Source: Rhodococcus sp. RD6.2 (GTDB taxonomy: Bacteria > Actinomycetota > Actinomycetes > Mycobacteriales > Mycobacteriaceae). From it: a DNA stretch of 64,000 nt. Below, piece after piece: positions 17,099-25,018 of the stretch (its first letter is position 1; each line of letters starts with the position of its first letter). A program made the position numbers and the translations under genes. The notes beneath the pieces were generated by a model. That model saw nothing but the letters and a program-made list of their open reading frames with translations, was not told the origin of the DNA and made no database searches. The stretch is taken from positions 1 to 64,000 of the forward strand of contig NZ_CVQP01000009.1 in NCBI RefSeq assembly GCF_001040705.1, in the 5' to 3' direction.

Positions 17099-19951
17099 AT
17101 GCGGGGAAACGACCGCGAATCCGATCCGTGGATCGTCACGGCAGCGCTCGTCCTCGTCGTCCTCGGCCTGCTGAACCTGGTCTCCATCGGGCTCACCTCG
17201 TTCGCCGTCAGGCAACTGGGCTTCGCGGTCGTCGGGGTCGGCGCGATGTGGGTGGTCTCCCGGATGCGGGTGGACAAGCTGAGCCGGCTCGGTTGGTGGA
17301 TGCTCGGGGCGTCCGTCGTGATGCTGGCGGCCGTGCCGTTCGTGGGGGTCTCGGTCAAGGGCGCGCAGCGCTGGCTCGACTTCGGCCTGTTCACCGTTCA
17401 GCCGTCGGAGATCGCGAAACTCGCGTTGGTCCTGGTGGCGGCGACGGTGCTCGCCCGCGGCTACTCGACGCTCCGGCTGCTGGCGACGCTCGCGATCGCC
17501 GCGACGGTGGTCGCGTTGGTGGCGATGCAACCCGACCTGTCGACGGCCGTGGTGATGGCGGCGACCGCCGCGTTGATGCTCGTGCTCGCCAGGGTCCCAC
17601 TGCTTCCCCTGGTTCCACTGTTCACGCTCGGGGTCGCCGCCATGCCCCTCGCCGTCCTGTTCCTACGCCCGTACCAGCTCGAACGGATCCACGTGTTCCT
17701 GTCGAGCGAGGCCGACCCGAGCGGTCCGGGTTGGGCATCACTGCAGGCGGACATCGCGGTCGGCAGCGGTGGGCTGTGGGGTCTGGCACGCGACCCCATG
17801 TACGCCCTGCGCGCGCAATACCTCCCGGAGTCGGAACACGACCTCGCGTTCGCGAGCGTCGTGTACGGGTGGGGACTGATCGCCGGGCTCGCGGTCGTGG
17901 CGGCGTCCCTCGTGATCGCGTGGCGGTCGGCGCTCGCCGCCCGGCGCGCCCGGACGAGGCAGGGCGCACTCGTCGCAGCCGGTGTCGGTGTCCTGTTCGG
18001 GATGCACGCGATCCTGTCGGTCGGGGCGAGCCTGTCCGTGTTGCCACACACCGGAATGCCGATCCCGCTGTTCAGCTACGGCGGCACGGTCGCCATCGTC
18101 GGGTTCGTCGCGATCGGGCTGGTGCTCGCGGTACGGCGGGACGGCGTCGCGCGACCGTTGTGGGCGCCGCCGTCCAAGCGCCGTGGGCGCCCGCGAGGAA
18201 TGACGGTCGGGTCGCTCGCGGTCACCGCCGCGCTCGTCGCGATGTCGGTGTTCGCATGGCAGTTGCAGACCGAACGCGGTCCGGAGTTGCGCGCGCTCGG
18301 CGACCAGCAGATGCAACGGTGCATCCGGCTGCCGGCCGAGCGGGGACTCATTCTCGACCGGACCGGGGTGCCGCTCGCGACGAACGTGCCCGAGTACACG
18401 GTGTCGGTCGTCGCCCGACTGTTCGACGAGTCGAACCTCGGTGCGCGGGGGCAACTCGCGGCGCTGCTCGGGCTCCCACCCGCGGAGGTGGACGCCCCCC
18501 TCGACGAGCTGCGTGAGGGGGAGGTGCAGGCCGTCCTCGGCAGGGCCACTCCCGATCAGGCGCGGGCCGTCATCGACGCACACATACCGGGCGTGCTGGT
18601 GGCGCCGTCCGGAAAGCGGCACTACCCGTTCGGTACGACGCTCGCATCGATCCTCGGCTACGTCGGTGTCGGCGACCCCGAGGACATGGAGCGTTGGAAC
18701 CATCTGGCGCTCGGGTCGCGAGTCGGCAAGGCGGGCCTCGAGAAGCAGTACGACGCGCTGCTGCGCGGCAGCGACGGCAAACAGTGCATGTACGTCGACC
18801 CGTCCGGGCGTCCGGTCGCCGCGGGTGAGCGGGTCGACCCCATCCGCGGGCACGACCTGCGGCTGCACCTCGACATGGGATTGCAGAACCTGGCGACGGA
18901 CGGGTTGACGCAGGCGGTGCGCAGCAGTGGCGGTGACCTGGGTGCCGTGGTCGTGATGAATGCGCGCACCGGCGCGGTGCTGGCGCTGGCCAGCGTGCCC
19001 GGTTTCGACAACAACGTCTACGGTCCGCCCGTCGACCTCGTCGCCCTCGCGTCGCAGACCGGGGGACCCGGGCCCGGCCGGATGCTCAACCACGCATTTC
19101 AGACGGCGGCGCCGCCCGGCTCGACCTTCAAGATCGTCACCGCGTCGGTCGACATGGTTCACCCCGTGCTGTCACCCGACCAGGTCATCGCGACCGGCGC
19201 GTCGTACACGTACGGCGGCCACACCTTCAACAACTGGCAACCGATGGGCCCGCACAACATGCTGCAGGCCATCCAGACGTCCGACAACGTCTACTTCTAC
19301 AAGCTGGCAGAACTTCTCGGGCCCGAGCGGATCGCCGAGGTCGCCGACCAGCTCGGTGTGGGTCGGGCATCCGGAATCGACCTGCCCGGCGAGGCCACCG
19401 GGTTCCTCGGCACCCCCACGTCGGTCGGCGAGATCGGGTCCACCTGGTATCCGGGGTCCACCCTGCTCATGGGCATCGGGCAGGGCACCGTGACCGCCAC
19501 GCCGATACAGGTGGCGAGGTGGACGGTCGGCGTCGGCACCGGCGCGATGGTGACACCGCAACTGGCCGCGGGCTACGACGCCGGAACCATCGTCCCCGTC
19601 GACACGGAGCAGCCGCGACGGCTTCCGTTCGCGGACCTGCTCGGTCCGGTCCGGGCCGGGATGCGGGCCTCGGCGACGGTGGGTACGGGTGGCCAGCTCG
19701 CCGATCTGCCGGTGACCGCCGGCACCAAGACCGGCACGGCAGAGGATCCGTCGGCGCCGGGCAAGGGGCTCGACGCGTGGTTCTCCGCGGTGGCGCCCTT
19801 CGAGAATCCCGAGATCGTCGTGACTGCCATGGTGCGGGGCGGCGGGTTCGGCTCGGCGACATCGGGTCCCGTGGTGAAGGCGATCCTCGCGCGGTACTTC
19901 GGAGCCCCGGCACCGGCGGCACCCGCAGCAACCGCGGCACCGCCGGGATGA
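17099..19951 (+). CDS. SEDS glycosyltransferase (RodA/FtsW) fused to class B penicillin-binding protein
   Basis: A 950-residue fusion. Residues ~10-345 form a polytopic SEDS domain with RPYQLERIHVFL (190-201), the catalytic-loop aspartate D248 in PESEHDLAFA, and FSYGGT (325-330). A linker and a further membrane segment (about 369-389) precede a transpeptidase with STFK (S675, K678), SDN (728-730) and KTGT (877-880). It should polymerise lipid II and cross-link the strands. Normal genomes encode these as two proteins (RodA+PBP2 or FtsW+PBP3). GGGGA precedes ATG 17099. It follows the single-pass protein gene by 15 bp and converges with the mreB-like gene. All catalytic motifs look intact. Confidence 0.92.
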   Translation: MRGNDRESDPWIVTAALVLVVLGLLNLVSIGLTSFAVRQLGFAVVGVGAMWVVSRMRVDKLSRLGWWMLGASVVMLAAVPFVGVSVKGAQRWLDFGLFTVQPSEIAKLALVLVAATVLARGYSTLRLLATLAIAATVVALVAMQPDLSTAVVMAATAALMLVLARVPLLPLVPLFTLGVAAMPLAVLFLRPYQLERIHVFLSSEADPSGPGWASLQADIAVGSGGLWGLARDPMYALRAQYLPESEHDLAFASVVYGWGLIAGLAVVAASLVIAWRSALAARRARTRQGALVAAGVGVLFGMHAILSVGASLSVLPHTGMPIPLFSYGGTVAIVGFVAIGLVLAVRRDGVARPLWAPPSKRRGRPRGMTVGSLAVTAALVAMSVFAWQLQTERGPELRALGDQQMQRCIRLPAERGLILDRTGVPLATNVPEYTVSVVARLFDESNLGARGQLAALLGLPPAEVDAPLDELREGEVQAVLGRATPDQARAVIDAHIPGVLVAPSGKRHYPFGTTLASILGYVGVGDPEDMERWNHLALGSRVGKAGLEKQYDALLRGSDGKQCMYVDPSGRPVAAGERVDPIRGHDLRLHLDMGLQNLATDGLTQAVRSSGGDLGAVVVMNARTGAVLALASVPGFDNNVYGPPVDLVALASQTGGPGPGRMLNHAFQTAAPPGSTFKIVTASVDMVHPVLSPDQVIATGASYTYGGHTFNNWQPMGPHNMLQAIQTSDNVYFYKLAELLGPERIAEVADQLGVGRASGIDLPGEATGFLGTPTSVGEIGSTWYPGSTLLMGIGQGTVTATPIQVARWTVGVGTGAMVTPQLAAGYDAGTIVPVDTEQPRRLPFADLLGPVRAGMRASATVGTGGQLADLPVTAGTKTGTAEDPSAPGKGLDAWFSAVAPFENPEIVVTAMVRGGGFGSATSGPVVKAILARYFGAPAPAAPAATAAPPG

Positions 19952-19994
19952 GGGGGGCGCGGCACCGCCGCGGTGACTGGGAGAGGCCGACAGG

Positions 19995-20987
19995 TCAGTT
20001 GTTGCTGTAGGCGGCAACAACTTCGGGGTGGGCGAGGCACGCCGTCGCACCTTCGGCCACACACGTGAGTGGACGTTCCGCGGTCTTCACCGGCAGCCCG
20101 AACGCATCCTCGAGCAGTTGCGACAGCCCACGGAGCATCGAGCCACCGCCGATCGCGAGGACCCCCTCGGACATCACGTCGCCGATGGCCTGCGGCGGAA
20201 GGTCTTCCAGGCAGGACGTCAGGGTCTGCACGATGCTCGCCGTGGTCGGTCGTAGCGCCTCGACGATCTCGTCGACGTCGAGGGAGAGCAGGCGGGCCCG
20301 GCCGGTGACGGCGTCGAGGCCCTCCACCACGACGGACTGACCCTTCTCGGTGTCCGGCGTGCCCATCTTCGCGCGTTCGGCGGTGAGGTCGCCGACGATG
20401 ATCTGGTGTTCCTCGCGCAGGTAGTGGTGCAGCGCGGTGGTGAGTTCGTCACCGGCGATCCGGCAGCTTCGGTGCGAGATCACGCCACCGAAGCAGACGG
20501 CGGTGACCTCGGAGGTGCCGCCGCCGATGTTCACGACGAGATGCGCACGGGGTTCCATCGGATTGATACCGCACCCGACGGCGCCCGCGACGGGTTCGGG
20601 TATCAATCCGACCTTCCGCAGGCCGGCTTCGTGGCCGACTTCGAGCAGTGCGCGGCGTTCGAGCGGTGTCGCGCCTTCCGGTACCGAGATGACTGCTGTG
20701 GGTCGACGGCCGAAGTGTCCGTACGGCGAGGCCTGTTTGATGACGGCAGAGACGAACGCCTTCGCGGATTCCAGGTCCACGATGACACCGGCCCGCATCG
20801 GGCGCACCTGTGTGATGCCTATGGGCGTGCGTCCGACGAGACTGCGCGCCTCCTGGCCGATTGCAAGCGCACGATGTGGTTCCTTGGTGCGAACCAGCAT
20901 GAAAGACGGTTCGTTCAGAACGATTCCGTCCTCGGGGGTCCCGACGACCGTGTTCGCTGTTCCGAGATCGATACCGAGTCCGCTCAC
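19995..20987 (-). CDS. mreB: MreB-like actin homologue
   Basis: A 330-residue protein matching MreB along its length: phosphate-1 loop GIDLGTANT (5-13), ISVPEGATPLERRAL (100-114), the glutamate E131 before PVAGAVG, phosphate-2 loop NIGGGTSEV (153-161) and adenosine loop IGGGSMLRGL (279-288). The phosphate-2 loop normally begins with Asp; here it is Asn153. GTG 20987 is chosen because GGGAGG lies five bases upstream; an in-frame TTG at 21026 lacks a site. MreB polymers guide lateral wall synthesis, yet polar-growing Mycobacteriales generally lack MreB. It converges with the SEDS-PBP gene (43 bp apart) and diverges from a secreted-protein gene. Confidence 0.9.
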   Translation of the reverse strand: MSGLGIDLGTANTVVGTPEDGIVLNEPSFMLVRTKEPHRALAIGQEARSLVGRTPIGITQVRPMRAGVIVDLESAKAFVSAVIKQASPYGHFGRRPTAVISVPEGATPLERRALLEVGHEAGLRKVGLIPEPVAGAVGCGINPMEPRAHLVVNIGGGTSEVTAVCFGGVISHRSCRIAGDELTTALHHYLREEHQIIVGDLTAERAKMGTPDTEKGQSVVVEGLDAVTGRARLLSLDVDEIVEALRPTTASIVQTLTSCLEDLPPQAIGDVMSEGVLAIGGGSMLRGLSQLLEDAFGLPVKTAERPLTCVAEGATACLAHPEVVAAYSNN

Positions 20988-21166
20988 GTCGGCCTCCCAG
21001 TGGGAATCGAAACGAGATTGGGTCAAATGCTACGCACGCGGAGGCGATCGCGCGCGGTTTCGTCGCCGATGCAGCGGTGCGGTTCGGGAGTCTTGACACT
21101 GCGACGGTTCCGGCGATTGACTGAGCACCACGTGCCGACCCGCCCACCTGTTCGGGAGGTTGACGT

Positions 21167-22048
21167 ATGCGCGGAACTGGTGTGGCCCGCCCGGCGACTC
21201 GGCGCGGGGCCTCCTCGATCATGGCTGTGGTCGGAGCGTGCCTTCTGGTCCTGGCGCCGGGCCCGATGGCGGGGGGCGAACCTCTGCCGGAGACCGGATT
21301 CGCGGTCCCGTTCTCCGGGGCGCCCGGCTACGAGCAGCTGGCGCCGACCCAGGTGTCCGATCCGGAGCAACTCAATCAGCCGCTCGGTGAGCAGAAGGCG
21401 GACGAGATCGCAGCCCGGATCGGGCTCGCCAGGGACGATGCGCTGACCGACCAGCAGTATCGCGAACTCGTCAAGGGCGGGGGAGTCGGCGGAGATCGCG
21501 ATGCCGCGGAGGTGATCGACGCGTGCGTCCGGATCCTCACCAACACGAACGGCCGCCCCCTCCTGTCCGACGTCGACGGCCGCCCGACGCCGACCGTCCT
21601 GGCCAGCTACGGGTTGTACGTGAACACCGACGGACTGCTGCAGAGTCCGGCCAACGCGGACGCGCCGACGAGGCAGGTGAATTCGCTGATCGCGCCCGGA
21701 GGATTCGTGGGCACCTGGCTCAGGGACAACGGTGCGACCCACTCCCTGATCGCACTGTACCGATCGGCCTACACGGTGCAGGCCGTGTACGGGTATGCTG
21801 CGCAGCAGATTTCGGGTGCTGCGCAACTGGTTACCAACACCGAGGGCGGGGTGAGCGCGACGGTCGGCATGTCGATGGCCCCGCCGCTGTGGACCGTGAA
21901 CTTCGCCCTGCTGTATGTGTTGAAGCCGTCCCTCGCCGCCGCGATGCCCGCGTACTGGGCGCCCATTCCTCCGGCGGTCGCCGACGCCGTCAGGGCGACT
22001 CCCACCGGTCAGGTTCCCTACAGCGACCATCGGTCCTCCTTCGAGTGA
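21167..22048 (+). CDS. Exported protein of unknown function next to mreB-like gene
   Basis: A 293-residue protein with an N-terminal signal segment (basic start, then hydrophobic MAVVGACLLVLAPG at about residues 19-32) and a mature region without further clear membrane segments except a moderately hydrophobic stretch near 235-260. Strong site GGGAGG (21152-21157) precedes ATG 21167. I do not recognise the domain; the middle part (LLSDVDGRPTPTVLASYG) looks globular. Divergent position 179 bp from the MreB-like gene suggests shared control and possibly a role at the envelope. Confidence 0.75.
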   Translation: MRGTGVARPATRRGASSIMAVVGACLLVLAPGPMAGGEPLPETGFAVPFSGAPGYEQLAPTQVSDPEQLNQPLGEQKADEIAARIGLARDDALTDQQYRELVKGGGVGGDRDAAEVIDACVRILTNTNGRPLLSDVDGRPTPTVLASYGLYVNTDGLLQSPANADAPTRQVNSLIAPGGFVGTWLRDNGATHSLIALYRSAYTVQAVYGYAAQQISGAAQLVTNTEGGVSATVGMSMAPPLWTVNFALLYVLKPSLAAAMPAYWAPIPPAVADAVRATPTGQVPYSDHRSSFE

Positions 22049-22096
22049 TCCCGTCCCTCCTCGGTGACGCCTCCACGCCTCGGGGGAGGATGAGGC

Positions 22097-22720
22097 ATGC
22101 CGTTCACACTGCCCGCAGGCGCCGACGTCGAGGTGGAGACCGAGGTGAAGCACTCGCGGTTCATCGCGGTGTTGCGTCGTGTCGACGGGCCGGTGGCGGC
22201 GCAGGGTTTTCTGGACGAGCAGCGACGGCGATATCCCGATGCGCGGCACCACTGTTGGGCGTACGTGACGGGTAACGAGCCGTCGGAGCGGGCCGAACGC
22301 TCTGGTGACGACGGGGAACCGGGAGGAACGGCCGGGGTGCCGATGCTGCAGGTGCTCCGTGCCCGAGACCTGGTCGACGTGGCGGTGGTGGTGACGCGGT
22401 ACTTCGGCGGCGTCAAACTCGGCGCGGGCGGTCTCGTGCGCGCATATTCCGGGGCGGTGGCCGCGGTGGTCGATGCGGCGCGACTGGTCGGCCGGGAACG
22501 TCTCGACCTGCTGGCACTCGAGGTCGGTCACGACACCGCCGGCCGGGTGGAGGCCGAACTCCGCGGTCGCGGAGTCGCCATCGTCGACACCGTCTACGGT
22601 TCGGTCGTCACCCTCACCCTGGCCACTCGGGACCCCGCGCGCGTCGCCGATGTGGTGGCCGAAGTCACCTCCGGTGCAGCCGATCTCGTGCCCGCGGGCA
22701 CGCGGTGGGTGGATGTGTGA
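22097..22720 (+). CDS. YigZ/IMPACT-family protein
   Basis: A 207-residue protein with the N-terminal UPF0029/IMPACT domain: KHSRFIAVLRRVD, then HHCWAYV, GDDGEPGGTAGVPML and TRYFGGVKLGAGGLVRAY in order, followed by a short C-terminal ferredoxin-like domain. This is the complete bacterial length. The family binds nucleic acid or ribosomes and may affect translation stress responses, but the bacterial function is not settled. It lies 48 bp after the exported protein gene and could be in the same transcript, though the roles appear unrelated. Confidence 0.9.
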   Translation: MPFTLPAGADVEVETEVKHSRFIAVLRRVDGPVAAQGFLDEQRRRYPDARHHCWAYVTGNEPSERAERSGDDGEPGGTAGVPMLQVLRARDLVDVAVVVTRYFGGVKLGAGGLVRAYSGAVAAVVDAARLVGRERLDLLALEVGHDTAGRVEAELRGRGVAIVDTVYGSVVTLTLATRDPARVADVVAEVTSGAADLVPAGTRWVDV

Positions 22721-22739
22721 GCATCCGCGCGCGGGTGAG

Positions 22740-23624
22740 TCAGGCCTGCGACATGGCTCGTGCCGTTGCGGTCAGTTCCGCTATGTACGTGCGCCGTTCG
22801 TCCGGGCTGACTGCGGAGCGGAGGGGTCCGATCTGCAGTTCCCATCGCGGCGTTCCTCCGGCGTCGAACACCGCGGCGGTCATGTAGCTGATCGGCAGAG
22901 GCAGCTCCGATTCGAGTGCCTCCACCGTGTACGGGTAGCCGCTGGTGTCGTCGATGAGCGCCCGCACCTGGTCGCGTAGCCGCTGACTGGCCGCATTCGA
23001 GGAGAGGTGCGTGACCACCTGGGCCAGCACGTCGATGCGGTCGATGTCGGCTGCATCGGCGCCCCAGACCGCGACCCCGGTCGACGCGGTCTGCGTCAGG
23101 AGGTGGGCGAGCTGGTCGCGGCGATCGGGGGGTGCGGTGTCGAGCCATCGCTGTTGCACGGCGGGGCCGGAGGATGCGACGACGGAGATGCCGCCAGGCG
23201 CCTCCAGTGGCAGGCGGACCCCCACTTCGATGCCACGTGGAATGTGTCCGAGCCTGTCGGTCATCGCGACGAACACCATCTGGGTGCCGTCGATCAGGCT
23301 GAGGGCAGCCCCGCAGCGAACCCGAGAAGCGAGGCCTTCAAGGTGGCCCATCGCGTTGTCCGGCAGGCTGAGCGCCTCGCGCGCCCGCGCGGCGATCGTC
23401 GCCAGTGCCGGGCCGAGTTGGTAGCGCAGGTCCGGCAGGCGCAGCACCCAGCCTCGCTGCTCGAGGGTGGCGAGGATGGAGCCGGTGGTGGATCTGCTCA
23501 GGTCGAGGGCGTCGGCGAGGTCCGCGGACGTCGCGGGGGTGTTGCGTGCGGCGAGCATTCCGATGATCGACACGACCCGGTCGGTTGGGGGAGATGGCAC
23601 GGAGCCACTCTTGCCAACTGTCAT
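22740..23624 (-). CDS. IclR-family transcription regulator
   Basis: A 294-residue regulator with a winged HTH at residues ~12-70 (RVVSIIGMLAARN, then ADLADALDLSRSTTGSILATLEQRGWV) and a C-terminal effector domain (~85-290) that is longer than the compact IclR core. It converges with the YigZ gene and diverges from the P450 gene with 79 bp between starts, in which two palindromes lie. It very likely controls the P450. Effector unknown. Confidence 0.88.
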   Translation of the reverse strand: MTVGKSGSVPSPPTDRVVSIIGMLAARNTPATSADLADALDLSRSTTGSILATLEQRGWVLRLPDLRYQLGPALATIAARAREALSLPDNAMGHLEGLASRVRCGAALSLIDGTQMVFVAMTDRLGHIPRGIEVGVRLPLEAPGGISVVASSGPAVQQRWLDTAPPDRRDQLAHLLTQTASTGVAVWGADAADIDRIDVLAQVVTHLSSNAASQRLRDQVRALIDDTSGYPYTVEALESELPLPISYMTAAVFDAGGTPRWELQIGPLRSAVSPDERRTYIAELTATARAMSQA

Positions 23625-23659
23625 CAGATGCTCCTACTCTCGCGGTAGTTCAAATACTT

Positions 23660-23686
23660 GTATCACACGATACGAATATTCGCATC
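23660..23686. promoter_or_regulatory. Two overlapping palindromes, candidate IclR operator
   Basis: GTATC-ACAC-GATAC (23660-23673) overlaps an 18-bp imperfect palindrome GATACGAATATTCGCATC (23669-23686) whose core CGAATATTCG is perfect. Both lie in the short divergent gap between the iclR-type and P450 genes, about 20-45 bp before the P450 start. Two dimers could bind side by side. Confidence 0.6.
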
Positions 23687-23703
23687 ATCGATTGGGGAGT
23701 TTC

Positions 23704-24912
23704 ATGACCGTGGCCACCGATCTCGGGGACGTCGACATCGAGGGAGTCGACTTCGCGTTCGAGGATCGCCCCGACATTCACGAGGTGCTCGAGGGGCTGC
23801 GTGAGCTCAAGTCGCACGCCATCGTGCCCTTCGCGGGGGTGAAGGCGGTGCTGCTGCTCACCAACGACCTCGTCGCCGCCGCCTTCAAGGACGAGGAGGT
23901 CTTCCCCGCCTCGGCCATCTACCCGATGACCACCGGGCCCGTCCTCGGAAAGACCCTGCAGTGCATGGCAGGCGACGAGCATCGCAAGAACCGGGCGCTG
24001 GTGTCGCCGTCGTTCCAGCGCAAGCGGGTCGCCGAGTTCATCGAACCGCTCCTCGAACCGCTCGCGCACGAGCTCATCGACCGGTTCGCCGATCGGGGTT
24101 CGGTGGATCTCGTGGCGGAGTTCACGACCCGGTACCCGGTGCTCCTGATCAGCCGGCTGATGGGCCTTCCGGAGCAGGACGAGGCGACTATTCACAGGTG
24201 GGCGCACGACCTGTTCTACTTCCCGTTCGACCCCGAGGCCGCGATGCGCGCATCGCAGGACTTCACCGACTTCGCCACGCCTATCATCGCCGACCGTCGC
24301 AGCAATCCCGGCGACGATCTGATCTCGGTCCTGGTCACCGAGAATCAGGAGGGTGAGACCCTCGCCGACGACGAGGTGCTCTCGTTCCTGCGACTGCTGT
24401 TCCCCGCGGGCGCGGACACCACGATGCTCGCGCTGGGCAACACCCTGTCCGCGTTGCTCACCCATCCCGATCAGATGGAACTGCTGCGGTCCGACCTCGC
24501 CGAGCACGCGATCTGGGCGGTGTGGGAGGGGCTGCGCTGGGAGCCACCGGTGGGACTGCTGCCACGGGCGTGCCCGGAGGCGGTCAGCTGGAACGGGATC
24601 GACATCCCGGCGCTGACGCCGATGGTCTTCTCCATCAATGCCGCGAACCGGGACCCCGACGTGTACCCGGATCCGCACGACTTCGACATCACCCGGCGCA
24701 AGCAGGCGATGCTCTCGTTCGGCCGGGGCCCGCACAGCTGCGCCGGAAACTGGCTGGCCATCGCCGAACTCGAGACGGCACTGACGGCACTCCTCCGACG
24801 ACTGCCCGGGCTGCGTCTGCGCGCCGGCGCCGAGGCGGACGCGAGGGTGACCAGCCAGGTCGGTGTGGCGCTACGCGGCCCGAACGCGCTGGCCGTCGAG
24901 TGGGACGTCTGA
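23704..24912 (+). CDS. Cytochrome P450
   Basis: A 402-residue soluble class I-type P450. I-helix AGADTT (235-240) carries the oxygen-activation residues, EGLR (275-278) is the K-helix ExxR, and FGRGPHSCAG holds the haem ligand C346. ATG 23704 follows GGGGAG. There is no ferredoxin or reductase gene beside it, so electrons must come from elsewhere. The divergent IclR-type gene is its probable regulator. Substrate cannot be predicted from sequence; the family is complete in length. Confidence 0.93.
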   Translation: MTVATDLGDVDIEGVDFAFEDRPDIHEVLEGLRELKSHAIVPFAGVKAVLLLTNDLVAAAFKDEEVFPASAIYPMTTGPVLGKTLQCMAGDEHRKNRALVSPSFQRKRVAEFIEPLLEPLAHELIDRFADRGSVDLVAEFTTRYPVLLISRLMGLPEQDEATIHRWAHDLFYFPFDPEAAMRASQDFTDFATPIIADRRSNPGDDLISVLVTENQEGETLADDEVLSFLRLLFPAGADTTMLALGNTLSALLTHPDQMELLRSDLAEHAIWAVWEGLRWEPPVGLLPRACPEAVSWNGIDIPALTPMVFSINAANRDPDVYPDPHDFDITRRKQAMLSFGRGPHSCAGNWLAIAELETALTALLRRLPGLRLRAGAEADARVTSQVGVALRGPNALAVEWDV

Positions 24913-25018
24913 CTTCTGTTGCAGCACAAACTGTTCGACGCCGACGGTCGGCGCCCCCTGAACGGGACCTGATACTGGTCCGAAATCCCACCGTATCCCT
25001 ACGACGAGACGAGACTTC

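Noticed and set aside
16498-18516. 672-codon open frame overlapping the single-pass protein and SEDS-PBP genes
   Set aside because: Arg/Gly-rich shadow in a different frame of two genes with clear motifs; typical high-GC artefact.
20988-21026. TTG 21026 as start of the MreB-like gene
   Set aside because: No ribosome-binding site; GTG 20987 has GGGAGG at five bases and matches the MreB N-terminus.
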